Of a stretch of DNA of 23,616 nucleotides, positions 8,469 to 14,528 are shown in pieces (within the stretch, counting starts at the first letter, position 1; every line of letters starts with the position of its first letter). Under the pieces are notes generated by a model. That model was not told where the DNA came from, did no database searches, and saw only the letters and a program-made list of their open reading frames with translations. Source of the stretch: UBA9732 sp003456855 (lineage in GTDB: Bacteria > Spirochaetota > Spirochaetia > Sphaerochaetales > Sphaerochaetaceae); contig CAMOUY010000026.1 of NCBI GenBank assembly GCA_946626785.1, forward strand, positions 1-23,616. The letters run 5' to 3'. Made by a program: the position numbers and the translations under genes.

Positions 8469-8622
8469 AAAGAGAGTTGGCATAAGAAGAGCTGTATACG
8501 CTGTTAGTTATGCCAAAGGTGAAAGAAAGTTGGCATAAGAAGAGCCGTATACCCTGTTTGTTATGCCAAATGTTAATGAGAATTGGCATAACAAAGGGCA
8601 TTATATTTGATTTTTATGCCAA
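8464..8622. repeat. Three-unit 53-nt-period palindromic repeat array
   Basis: Three units, each with TTGGCATAA, a 22-nt centre and TTATGCCAA, occupy 8477-8516, 8530-8569 and 8583-8622. All are exactly 40 nt long and 13 nt apart, so the period is exactly 53 nt. The 13-nt lead-in is AGGCGAAAGAGAG before unit 1 and AGGTGAAAGAAAG before unit 2, and diverged before unit 3. The 22-nt centres of units 1 and 2 agree at 19 of 22 positions, and unit 3 differs. All six arms are identical or complementary, so each can pair with either neighbour. The period is not a multiple of three, so it is not a protein repeat. It lies upstream of, and divergent from, the EAL gene promoter. The function is unknown. 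Confidence 0.85.
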
Positions 8623-8641
8623 AGGAGAGGGGTCGTGCCCT

Positions 8642-8683
8642 GCGACTTGGGCTCGCCTTACAGCTCTCCAGTGGTGTAAGGCG
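8642..8683. repeat. tRNA T-arm-like module, copy B, ending in a hairpin
   Basis: GCGACTTGGGCTCG (8642-8655) is a 14/14 match to 8817-8830 in the tRNA-Arg gene. The following CGCCTTACA (from 8654) and TGTAAGGCG (to 8683) form a perfect 9-bp inverted repeat. The module shares most positions with copy A, including changes that keep part of the stem. Confidence 0.65.
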
Positions 8684-8704
8684 CTTTCAGGCCGGCTATG
8701 CTTC

Positions 8705-8728
8705 GGACAAGACCCTGCCGGGTTGTCC
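8705..8728. repeat. Short hairpin downstream of module B
   Basis: GGACAA (8705-8710) pairs with TTGTCC (8723-8728), with an inner CCC/GGG pairing and a 2-nt bulge. No T-run follows. The surrounding stretch to 8775 has no recognisable gene. Confidence 0.5.
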
Positions 8729-8775
8729 TCCTACCGCATGGCTTCTCGCCCCACTGTGTCTCACTCCTATCAAAC

Positions 8776-8805
8776 AAAAACCCCAGCCTGATGACTGGGG
8801 TTTTT
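8776..8805. terminator. Terminator of tRNA-Arg
   Basis: AAAAACCCCAG (8776-8786) and CTGGGGTTTTT (8795-8805) form a perfect 11-bp stem around CCTGATGA. On the minus strand it lies 6 nt after the tRNA 3' end and ends in a T-run, as expected for a tRNA transcript. It can also act in the plus direction. Confidence 0.9.
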
Positions 8806-8811
8806 GTCCGA

Positions 8812-8885
<74 letters not shown>

Positions 8886-8896
8886 ATGCACTAATG

Positions 8897-8925
8897 TATA
8901 TATCCTTTTTTGCAGATTTGTGCAA
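8897..8925 (-). promoter_or_regulatory. Promoter of tRNA-Arg
   Basis: On the minus strand TTGCAC (8920-8925) and TATATA (8897-8902) are 17 nt apart. The predicted start is about 5 nt upstream of the mature tRNA 5' end. Confidence 0.7.
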
Positions 8926-9212
8926 GTGTCCCTTGTTCATGAAGATAAACAAACCGGATATAAAAGAAGACTGCCAGACGATGGGAGAATGTTTGGCAGC
9001 CGTTGTGAAGGGAAAACTATAACCTAACCAAAGGAGTTTGGGTTAGCTGATTTAAGGTGACTCTTTCAAGCCACGGGCCCAGGAAACACACTAGGAATGT
9101 TTACTGAACTTGGCTAATAATTATCCCAGTTCCCTTCAAAATGGAATCCATTTTTTCTCAACTACAGATTTCTTCACAAAAACTTCACAAAAGAGGTAAA
9201 AAGTTTAGTAAA
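8926..9212. other. Intergenic stretch with two hairpins, no gene seen
   Basis: No convincing coding frame is present. CTGCCAGAC (8971-8979) pairs with GTTTGGCAG (8991-8999) over 9 bp including one G-U. CTAACCAAA (9024-9032) pairs with TTTGGGTTAG (9037-9046) around GGAG with one bulge. Neither has a T-run in the plus direction. A tandem CTTCACAAAA pair lies near 9172-9193. A weak AT-rich hairpin with a T-run on the minus strand (AGTTT/AAACT near 9202-9214) overlaps the stop of the yhcH-like gene and could help end that transcript. Confidence 0.5.
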
Positions 9213-9662
9213 CTAATCCTCAACCTTGAAGACCACCTTCTTCACAGGTGCAGGCTCTCCCACTGCAACGCCGCTTTTATGGGGTTCTCCAGGGAAGAAG
9301 ATGGCAAAACGGCCCTGTGAGGCCTGCAGAACTGAGATCGGCTCCGCCTGGAAGAAGCCTACATCCTTCTTGTCATCGAAGGCCTCGCACTGCTTCTTGA
9401 GCTCTCTCCAGCTGGTGCTCATCAGCTCCTGTCCACTCAGGACGACCATCACATCGCTGTGGTCCTTGTGGAACTCGAAGGGCTTGTCAGCAGACGAGGT
9501 CATGTATTCATATATGCTGTAAGTGACCTTGGGGTCCCTTGTTGTGTATTTGCCGGCCGGCTTGTCATAGAGCTCGTCGTGGTCAAGGGTGTCTGCAATG
9601 ACTCTGATTGCAGGAAGGACGGGGATGTACATCTCCAACTGGTCAAGTGTATCGAATACCAT
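9213..9662 (-). CDS. YhcH/YjgK/YiaL (EbgC-like) family protein
   Basis: The 149 residues match the short cupin-like family that includes YhcH/NanQ and EbgC. Key elements are EFHKDHSDVMVVLSGQE (around E63, H65, H68) in the middle and FAIFFPGEPHKSG (H128) near the C-terminus, which supply the metal-binding residues of the fold. Members act on sugars (for example sialic-acid anomerisation by NanQ, or as the beta subunit of evolved beta-galactosidase), but the substrate here cannot be told. AGGAG 6 nt upstream supports the start. It follows the OGG-type glycosylase gene by 17 nt on the same strand and is probably co-transcribed, although the two functions are not obviously related. No sialic-acid genes are nearby. 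Confidence 0.88.
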   Translation of the reverse strand: MVFDTLDQLEMYIPVLPAIRVIADTLDHDELYDKPAGKYTTRDPKVTYSIYEYMTSSADKPFEFHKDHSDVMVVLSGQELMSTSWRELKKQCEAFDDKKDVGFFQAEPISVLQASQGRFAIFFPGEPHKSGVAVGEPAPVKKVVFKVED

Positions 9663-9679
9663 GGTAGTCTCCTGTTGTT

Positions 9680-10468
9680 TTATTTGAAAACTCCGCTAGT
9701 GCGGGCATAGTGGAACAGATACTGCTGTGCCACGCCTGCATACGGGCCGAAAATGCTCTTGTCCTGGCCTTCGAAGAAGTTGGCCATGACCCTTTTCATC
9801 CAGACGTCCATAGGAAAGCAGTCCAGCCTGTGGCAACCGAAGAGAAGGGCGCAGTCAGCAACCTTCGGTCCTATGCCTTTGACCTTCATCAATATGGCTC
9901 TAGCCTCATCAATATCTATTTTTTTAAGTGCATCAAGGTCTATTGAGCCATCGTAAACTGCTCTGGCGGTGTTCACGATGTATGGAGCCCTGAATCCAAG
10001 GCCAAGCATCCTCAGATCCTCCTCCTTTGCATTCACAAGGGACTCGACCGTGGGGAAGCCGCCTCCGCCGTAGAAGTTGGACATCCTGTCTATGATGCCC
10101 ATGATCCTCTTGATGTTGTTGTTCTGAGAGACCACAAAGCTACAGAGAGCCTCCCAGGGGTCCTGGTTCAGGATCCTGATGCCAGGTGCATAGTCGCAGG
10201 CCTGAGCCATCAGAGGGGATATCTTGGAGAAATCCGCCTTAAGACCCTCGTAGTCGAGGTCCAGGTCGAAGAAGTTTGACCAGAAGGGATCGTCTGTGAT
10301 TGGCGACAGGTCGTCCTGCCTGACCGTGAGGGTTCTGACGGAGGAGCCTACGCCTGCCTTTACCGTCCAGGTCCCGTTGTCCTCGGAGAACCTGAAGCAC
10401 TGTCCGCTAGGAAGCGTGTCCTTGAGACTGAGCTCCTTTTCCGTGAGTTTGACATTATTGCTGTTCAT
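9680..10468 (-). CDS. ogg: 8-oxoguanine DNA glycosylase/AP lyase, OGG1 type
   Basis: Base-excision repair enzyme of the HhH-GPD superfamily, 262 residues. The N-terminal OGG_N-like region has LKDTLPSGQCFRF (about 15-27). The hairpin-helix-hairpin is MKVKGIGPKVADCALLFG (about 194-211). The catalytic lysine is K202 and the essential aspartate is D221 in FPMDVWMKR, 19 residues apart as in human OGG1 (K249/D268). The family removes 8-oxoguanine opposite cytosine and cleaves the AP site. It heads a two-gene unit with the yhcH-like gene. The start leaves no room for a ribosome-binding site: TATAAT ends 6 nt before the ATG, so the mRNA is predicted to be leaderless. A 3-methyladenine glycosylase is less likely given the OGG_N region. 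Confidence 0.92.
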   Translation of the reverse strand: MNSNNVKLTEKELSLKDTLPSGQCFRFSEDNGTWTVKAGVGSSVRTLTVRQDDLSPITDDPFWSNFFDLDLDYEGLKADFSKISPLMAQACDYAPGIRILNQDPWEALCSFVVSQNNNIKRIMGIIDRMSNFYGGGGFPTVESLVNAKEEDLRMLGLGFRAPYIVNTARAVYDGSIDLDALKKIDIDEARAILMKVKGIGPKVADCALLFGCHRLDCFPMDVWMKRVMANFFEGQDKSIFGPYAGVAQQYLFHYARTSGVFK

Positions 10469-10474
10469 GCCAGA

Positions 10475-10503
10475 ATTATAGGCCCAATGGTTTTCTTTTA
10501 CAA
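10475..10503 (-). promoter_or_regulatory. Leaderless promoter of ogg
   Basis: On the minus strand TTGTAA (10498-10503) and a perfect TATAAT (10475-10480) are 17 nt apart. With standard -10 to +1 spacing, transcription starts at the A of the ATG at 10468. Confidence 0.75.
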
Positions 10504-10513
10504 TAAATGGTAC

Positions 10514-10542
10514 TTAACAATAATTCTTTTTCAAACTATAGT
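10514..10542 (+). promoter_or_regulatory. Near-leaderless promoter of mntP
   Basis: TTAACA (10514-10519) and TATAGT (10537-10542) are 17 nt apart. The predicted start is G10549, leaving a 3-nt leader before the ATG at 10552. This promoter also rules out the upstream in-frame ATG at 10507 as the start. Confidence 0.75.
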
Positions 10543-10551
10543 GTCCAAGTT

Positions 10552-11139
10552 ATGAAGTGGGATTTCGTGTTCTTCCTTAACAGTGTTCTTCTCGGTGTCG
10601 GTCTTGCAATGGATGCCTTCTCAGTGTCAATGGCCAATGGACTCAACGAGCCTAACATGAAGAAGGGACGCATGAACATGATCGCCGGAATGTACAGCTT
10701 CTTCCAGTTCGCCATGCCCATGATAGGGTGGCTCTGCGTCCACACCATAGTCGAGAAGTTCCAGGCCTTCGAGAAGTTCATCCCGTGGATCGCCCTGGCT
10801 CTGCTTGCCTACATAGGCGGTGAGATGGTCATAAAGGGAATCCGCAAGGAGGAGAGCTCAAGGGAGGAGGAGACAGGCCTTCCGTTCGGCAAGCTCCTTA
10901 TCCAGGGGATTGCAACCTCACTTGATGCCCTGTCAGTAGGATTCACAATCGAGCAGTACCCGACTTCAATGGCCCTAGTAGCCTCACTGATAATCGCAGT
11001 GGTGACCCACTTCATCTGCATAGGAGGACTTGTGATCGGGAAGAAGTTCGGAAACAAGCTTGCGGACAAGGCCTCCATCTTCGGTGGAGTGATCCTGATC
11101 GGCATAGGCATAGAGATCTTCGTATCCCACATGGTCTGA
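10552..11139 (+). CDS. mntP: Manganese efflux pump MntP
   Basis: The 195 residues form about six membrane helices in two related halves, as in the MntP (YebN, formerly DUF204) family that exports Mn2+ across the inner membrane. The paired acidic motifs are visible: AMDAFSVS with D21 in the first half and TSLDALSVG with D125 in the second, corresponding to the essential aspartates of E. coli MntP. The start at 10552 is preferred over 10507 because the promoter lies between them and the first helix begins at once. There is no Shine-Dalgarno, and the mRNA is predicted to have a leader of only about 3 nt. No yybP-ykoY riboswitch or other manganese-sensing leader can fit. It is divergent from ogg and convergent with the phosphofructokinase gene. 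Confidence 0.93.
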   Translation: MKWDFVFFLNSVLLGVGLAMDAFSVSMANGLNEPNMKKGRMNMIAGMYSFFQFAMPMIGWLCVHTIVEKFQAFEKFIPWIALALLAYIGGEMVIKGIRKEESSREEETGLPFGKLLIQGIATSLDALSVGFTIEQYPTSMALVASLIIAVVTHFICIGGLVIGKKFGNKLADKASIFGGVILIGIGIEIFVSHMV

Positions 11140-11143
11140 AAAA

Positions 11144-11171
11144 AAGCCGGACCCCCATAGGAATCCGGCTT
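11144..11171 (-). terminator. Terminator of the phosphofructokinase gene
   Basis: AAGCCGGA (11144-11151) and TCCGGCTT (11164-11171) form an 8-bp stem. Seven consecutive T follow on the minus strand, so it serves the minus-strand gene. On the plus strand it follows the mntP stop by 4 nt and lacks a T-run. Confidence 0.85.
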
Positions 11172-11188
11172 GCGAATCAATTAAAACT

Positions 11189-12511
11189 TCAATTCTTCAT
11201 CGAATCAGGCTGTCTTGTGTTCTCCAGGACATCGCGCCAGAGTGCGCTCTCTGTGTTGACACGGCTTCTGGAGGAGATGGCAAGCTTGATTGGAAGGTTG
11301 ATGAACCTGTCGTTCATCATGCTTGTAAGGACATCGGTCTTTCCTGCCATTGCTGCGTGTACGGCGTTGGCACCGAGTCTTGCGCAGTAGATGGAGTCAT
11401 AGGAGTCTGCAGGTACGCTGCGGACGATGTAGCTCGGGTCGATGTACTTGATGTTGACCGTCATGTTCTCTGCCTTGAAGTACTTGATGATCTCATCCTT
11501 GAGGAAAAGACCTATGTCACCGTACTTTGTGTTTCCGGAGGCGTCGGTCTCTCCTGTCTTCGGGATCAGGTCCTGTCCTGCGCCCTCTGCAACCAGGATT
11601 ACTGCATGGCCGCGTGACTGAAGACGCTTCTTCAGAAGAGGGAGAAGCCCCTTCTCTCCGTAGAGGTCGAACGGGTTCTCGGGAATCAGGCAGAAGTTGA
11701 CGTCGCTCTGGGCAAGGGAGGTGTGGGCAGCGATGAAGCCGCTCTCACGACCCATGACCTTGACAAGGCCGATTCCGTTGATTGCGTTCTTGGCCTCGAC
11801 ATGGGCGCTGCGGACCACAGGGACTGCGGAGGAGACTGCGGTGTCGAATCCGAATGAGGTCTGGATGAAGGCCAGGTCGTTGTCGATTGTCTTCGGAACA
11901 CCCACCACGGCGATCTTCAGGCCTCGGGCCTTGATCTCCTCGTGGATTGCATGTGCTCCGCGAAGGGTTCCGTCTCCACCAATGGTGAAGAGGATGTTCA
12001 CGTTCATGCGCTCAAGGGTGTCCACGATGTCAGCTGTCTGCTTTCCGCCGCCACGTGCGCTGCCGAGGATTGTTCCTCCTTTCTCCTGGATGTCATCGAC
12101 AACATCCGGGTTGAGTTCCATCGGTGTTTCCTTGGAGGTCGGGAGAAGGCCCTGATAGCCGAATCTGATTCCACTGATTCTGCGGACTCCATAGCGGTAC
12201 CAGAGACATCTGACAATAGCTCTGATGACGTTGTTGAGGCCCGGGCAGATTCCGCCGCAGGTGGCGATCGCTGCGTGGACATGGGCTGGGTTGAAGTAGA
12301 TCTTCTGCCTTGGTCCTGCGAGTTCCACTGCCTCCTCGCTCTTTGGAACCCTGTGTCCGTTCTCATCCGTCACTGTGTCGATGCAGTAGAGGATCTTCTC
12401 ATCGTCGGAGACATAGTCGGCGAATCCATCGCCGTCCTTGTCACTCATGTGGATAGGTGAATTGATCTTCGCCTTACCGAGGGTTTCAATTGTAAAGTCA
12501 TATGTAGCCAT
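11189..12511 (-). CDS. 6-phosphofructokinase, long (spirochaete/trypanosome-like) type
   Basis: Phosphorylates fructose 6-phosphate in glycolysis. The 440 residues exceed the ~320 of the classical PfkA. The nucleotide loop is G178-G-D-G-T182, with glycine where pyrophosphate-dependent enzymes usually have a second Asp (GGDD). The catalytic loop is P206-K-T-I-D-N-D212, with the lysine typical of pyrophosphate enzymes. This mixed pattern is known from trypanosome and plant ATP-dependent enzymes and from the TP0108/BB0727 group of spirochaetes, so ATP is the likely donor (inference). ICPGLNNVIR and MGRESG motifs are also present. The start has no Shine-Dalgarno, and a TATATT box ends 6 nt upstream of the ATG. 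It stands alone, with its own terminator. Confidence 0.93.
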   Translation of the reverse strand: MATYDFTIETLGKAKINSPIHMSDKDGDGFADYVSDDEKILYCIDTVTDENGHRVPKSEEAVELAGPRQKIYFNPAHVHAAIATCGGICPGLNNVIRAIVRCLWYRYGVRRISGIRFGYQGLLPTSKETPMELNPDVVDDIQEKGGTILGSARGGGKQTADIVDTLERMNVNILFTIGGDGTLRGAHAIHEEIKARGLKIAVVGVPKTIDNDLAFIQTSFGFDTAVSSAVPVVRSAHVEAKNAINGIGLVKVMGRESGFIAAHTSLAQSDVNFCLIPENPFDLYGEKGLLPLLKKRLQSRGHAVILVAEGAGQDLIPKTGETDASGNTKYGDIGLFLKDEIIKYFKAENMTVNIKYIDPSYIVRSVPADSYDSIYCARLGANAVHAAMAGKTDVLTSMMNDRFINLPIKLAISSRSRVNTESALWRDVLENTRQPDSMKN

Positions 12512-12517
12512 GCTTCA

Positions 12518-12523
12518 AATATA
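12518..12523 (-). promoter_or_regulatory. -10 box of the phosphofructokinase gene (leaderless)
   Basis: On the minus strand TATATT (12518-12523) is followed by 6 nt and then the ATG at 12511, placing +1 at the start codon. The -35 region (TTTATT at 17-nt spacing) is poor. Confidence 0.55.
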
Positions 12524-12566
12524 ACAAATAAAAAAACATGAATAAAGGTGTGCCGTCGACTTTGGA

Positions 12567-12595
12567 TTGCTTTTCCTTTGGCTATGGAAGATAAT
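12567..12595 (+). promoter_or_regulatory. Leaderless promoter of the HAD phosphatase gene
   Basis: TTGCTT (12567-12572) and GATAAT (12590-12595) are 17 nt apart. The predicted start is C12602, 1 nt before the ATG at 12603. Confidence 0.65.
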
Positions 12596-12602
12596 TCATC
12601 CC

Positions 12603-13412
12603 ATGAAGCTGAACTTCTTCTTTGACATAGACGGAACCCTCTCTCCCGTAGGCAAGAGCGTGCCTGAAAGCGCAATGGCAGCACTGCTTAAGGCAAAGGG
12701 CCTTGGGCACAGGCTGTTCTTCTGCACAGGCAGGAGCCAGAATGAGCTTACAGAGGAGATGAACAGCCTTCCTTTCGACGGTGGGGTGTTCTCTGCCGGT
12801 GCAGGTCTGATTCTTGAAGGAAAGACCATTGCCCAGAAGGTCATGACAGAGGAGCAGAAGAGGTTCCTTGCCAAGATAACAGAGGAATATAAGCTATTGC
12901 TCTTAAACCAGGGCCTTGACGGCTCCTATCTGACCCACGAGTCGTTGGCCTACTACAGGGAACTGGATTCCATGATCCACATGAGTCCGATCTCACTCAA
13001 CGGCTTCAAGATTGTGGACAAGGATCCATTCGACATCCCGATAATCAAGTCCTTCATAATGTCCCGTGAGGGAAGGATCCTTGAGGCAAGAAAGGCCCTT
13101 GAGGGACCTTTCCACAGCGTGAACAACACCACTGGTCTGCCTGAGACCTGCGCTGCAGAGCTTATGGTCGCCGGGGTGACCAAGGCCTCTGGGATCAGGG
13201 AACTTGTGGAGTATCTTGGTGATGACATGGCATCCACCGTAGGAATAGGTGATGGTGAGAATGACCTTGAGATGATAGACGTGTGCAACTTGGGCATCGC
13301 AATGGGTAATTCCTGCGATATACTTAAACAGCATTCAGATTATATAACGACTGACATAGAGAAGGATGGTCTTGCCAAGGCCATTGACTACGCCTTGGAA
13401 AGGCTTTCATGA
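12603..13412 (+). CDS. HAD-superfamily phosphatase, Cof type (class IIB)
   Basis: The 269 residues carry the full HAD motif set. D8 and D10 in FFDIDGT are the nucleophile and acid, CTGRS at about 41-45 is motif II, K194 in GVTKASGI is motif III, and GIGDGENDLEMI (D217, D221) is motif IV. A C2B cap lies between motifs II and III. Cof-type enzymes dephosphorylate sugar phosphates, pyridoxal phosphate or flavin precursors; the substrate here is unknown. The in-frame ATG at 12567 is rejected because it coincides with the -35 box and adds a hydrophobic stretch without homology. The mRNA is predicted to be almost leaderless. The epimerase gene follows by 10 nt, so the two form an operon. Confidence 0.92.
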   Translation: MKLNFFFDIDGTLSPVGKSVPESAMAALLKAKGLGHRLFFCTGRSQNELTEEMNSLPFDGGVFSAGAGLILEGKTIAQKVMTEEQKRFLAKITEEYKLLLLNQGLDGSYLTHESLAYYRELDSMIHMSPISLNGFKIVDKDPFDIPIIKSFIMSREGRILEARKALEGPFHSVNNTTGLPETCAAELMVAGVTKASGIRELVEYLGDDMASTVGIGDGENDLEMIDVCNLGIAMGNSCDILKQHSDYITTDIEKDGLAKAIDYALERLS

Positions 13413-13422
13413 AGGGGTGGAA

Positions 13423-14451
13423 ATGAGGATTCTTCTAATCGGTGGAACAGGTACGATCAGCACGGCAATCACTGCCTTGCTTGCAGACAGGGGCAAGGAT
13501 GAGGTATGGGTCCTGAACAGGGGAAACAGGGCCTCAAGCCTTCCTGCCGGTGTGCATCAGCTGGTGGGCGATGCCCATGACCCAACATCCCTGAAGGAGA
13601 CGCTTGGGCCTTATCTCAAGGACGGCTTCGATGTCGCTGCCTACTTCATAGGTTTTGACGTATTCCAGGTGAAGGTTGTCACCGATGTCCTTAAGGGCCA
13701 TGTTGGTCAGTTCATGTACATAAGCTCCGCATCTGCCTACCAGAAGCCTGTTCAGGGATATGTCATCACAGAGGAGACTCCTCTGGTGAACCCGTACTGG
13801 GAGTACTCACGCAAGAAGATCGAGTGTGAGAACTTCCTGATGGACCTGTACAGAAGGGAGGGTTTTCCTGCGACGATAATCAGACCAAGCCACACCTACT
13901 GCGAAAGGTCGGTGCCTATTGGAATGCATGGAGTGAACGGCTCCTGGTGCGTTCTCAAGCGCATGATAGAAGGCCGTCCTGTTATAGTGCATGGCGATGG
14001 AACCTCGCTCTGGACAATGACTGATTCAAGGGACTTTGCAAAGGCCTTTGTGGGTCTCATGGGCAAGGAGAAGGCTGTAGGTCAGGCCTTCCATATAACC
14101 AGTGACGAGTCCATTCCATGGAACCAGATCTATTCGGAGATTGCAGAATGCCTTTCCGATGTCCTGAAACGCGATATAAAGCCGATTTTATGCCATGTTT
14201 CCTCTGATATGATCATTCGAGAGAGCATAAAGTTCGGTTACGACGACATGGAGGGCAATCTTCTGGGCGACAAGTCCAACAGCGTGGTCTTCGACAACTC
14301 CAAGGTCAAGGCTATGGTGCCTGACTTCAAGGCCGTGATAAGCCACAGGGAAGGGACGCTCAGGGCTGTGAAGTACATAATAGAGCATCCTGAGCTCCAG
14401 AAGGAGGACCCTGACTTCGACCGCTTCTGCGACCATCTGGCAAGTCTCTGA
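13423..14451 (+). CDS. NAD(P)-dependent epimerase/dehydratase (extended SDR)
   Basis: The 342 residues start at the Rossmann fold with MRILLIGGTGTIS (the glycine-rich motif of extended SDRs). An NRG segment at 32-34 sits after the second strand. The catalytic centre is ISSASAY (serines 101-104) and Y128-SRK-K132, the YxxxK pair. The form resembles the RNA-binding-protein-like (CSP41-type) nucleotide-sugar epimerases rather than GalE. The substrate cannot be predicted. GGGGTGG upstream of the ATG at 13423 and the position of the fold decide this start over the upstream ATG at 13366, which overlaps the phosphatase gene. It lies in an operon with the phosphatase. No terminator is seen after it; instead a promoter and a long hairpin follow. 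Confidence 0.88.
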   Translation: MRILLIGGTGTISTAITALLADRGKDEVWVLNRGNRASSLPAGVHQLVGDAHDPTSLKETLGPYLKDGFDVAAYFIGFDVFQVKVVTDVLKGHVGQFMYISSASAYQKPVQGYVITEETPLVNPYWEYSRKKIECENFLMDLYRREGFPATIIRPSHTYCERSVPIGMHGVNGSWCVLKRMIEGRPVIVHGDGTSLWTMTDSRDFAKAFVGLMGKEKAVGQAFHITSDESIPWNQIYSEIAECLSDVLKRDIKPILCHVSSDMIIRESIKFGYDDMEGNLLGDKSNSVVFDNSKVKAMVPDFKAVISHREGTLRAVKYIIEHPELQKEDPDFDRFCDHLASL

Positions 14452-14466
14452 TTTTACTGAAAGATA

Positions 14467-14495
14467 TTGCAAACAATCCTCCACGTCACTAGAAT
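14467..14495 (+). promoter_or_regulatory. Promoter of the LCM-type methyltransferase gene
   Basis: TTGCAA (14467-14472) and TAGAAT (14490-14495) are 17 nt apart. The predicted start is near 14502, inside the right part of the 46-nt hairpin, so transcripts from this promoter lack its left arm. Confidence 0.65.
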
Positions 14496-14523
14496 TAGAG
14501 ATATCTAACTAGTAGTGTGGAGG
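14478..14523 (+). promoter_or_regulatory. 46-nt hairpin covering the methyltransferase ribosome-binding site
   Basis: CCTCCAC (14478-14484) pairs with GTGGAGG (14517-14523). The helix continues inward through two G-U pairs, one C-A mismatch and ACTAG/CTAGT, then an inner TTAGA/TCTAA. The right arm contains the GGAGG Shine-Dalgarno (14519-14523) of the gene at 14529. Confidence 0.7.
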
Positions 14524-14528
14524 CTTCC

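Noticed and set aside
8344..8601. Minus-strand open frame of 85 codons across the palindrome array
   Set aside because: The 53-nt period shifts frame in each unit, so the protein would not be a real repeat protein. It also covers the EAL gene promoter.
8464..8622. CRISPR array
   Set aside because: Only three units, the repeated part is a palindrome with short arms, the centres of units 1 and 2 are nearly identical, and no cas gene is present.
10507..10551. Upstream ATG of mntP as the start
   Set aside because: The promoter elements at 10514-10542 lie within this stretch, and the MntP family begins at the helix encoded from 10552.
10469..10551. Manganese riboswitch (yybP-ykoY) before mntP
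   Set aside because: The spacer is only 83 nt, is occupied by two promoters, and the predicted leader is 3 nt.
11942..12460. Antisense open frames inside the phosphofructokinase gene
   Set aside because: They are shadows of a conserved enzyme-coding frame, with no independent support.
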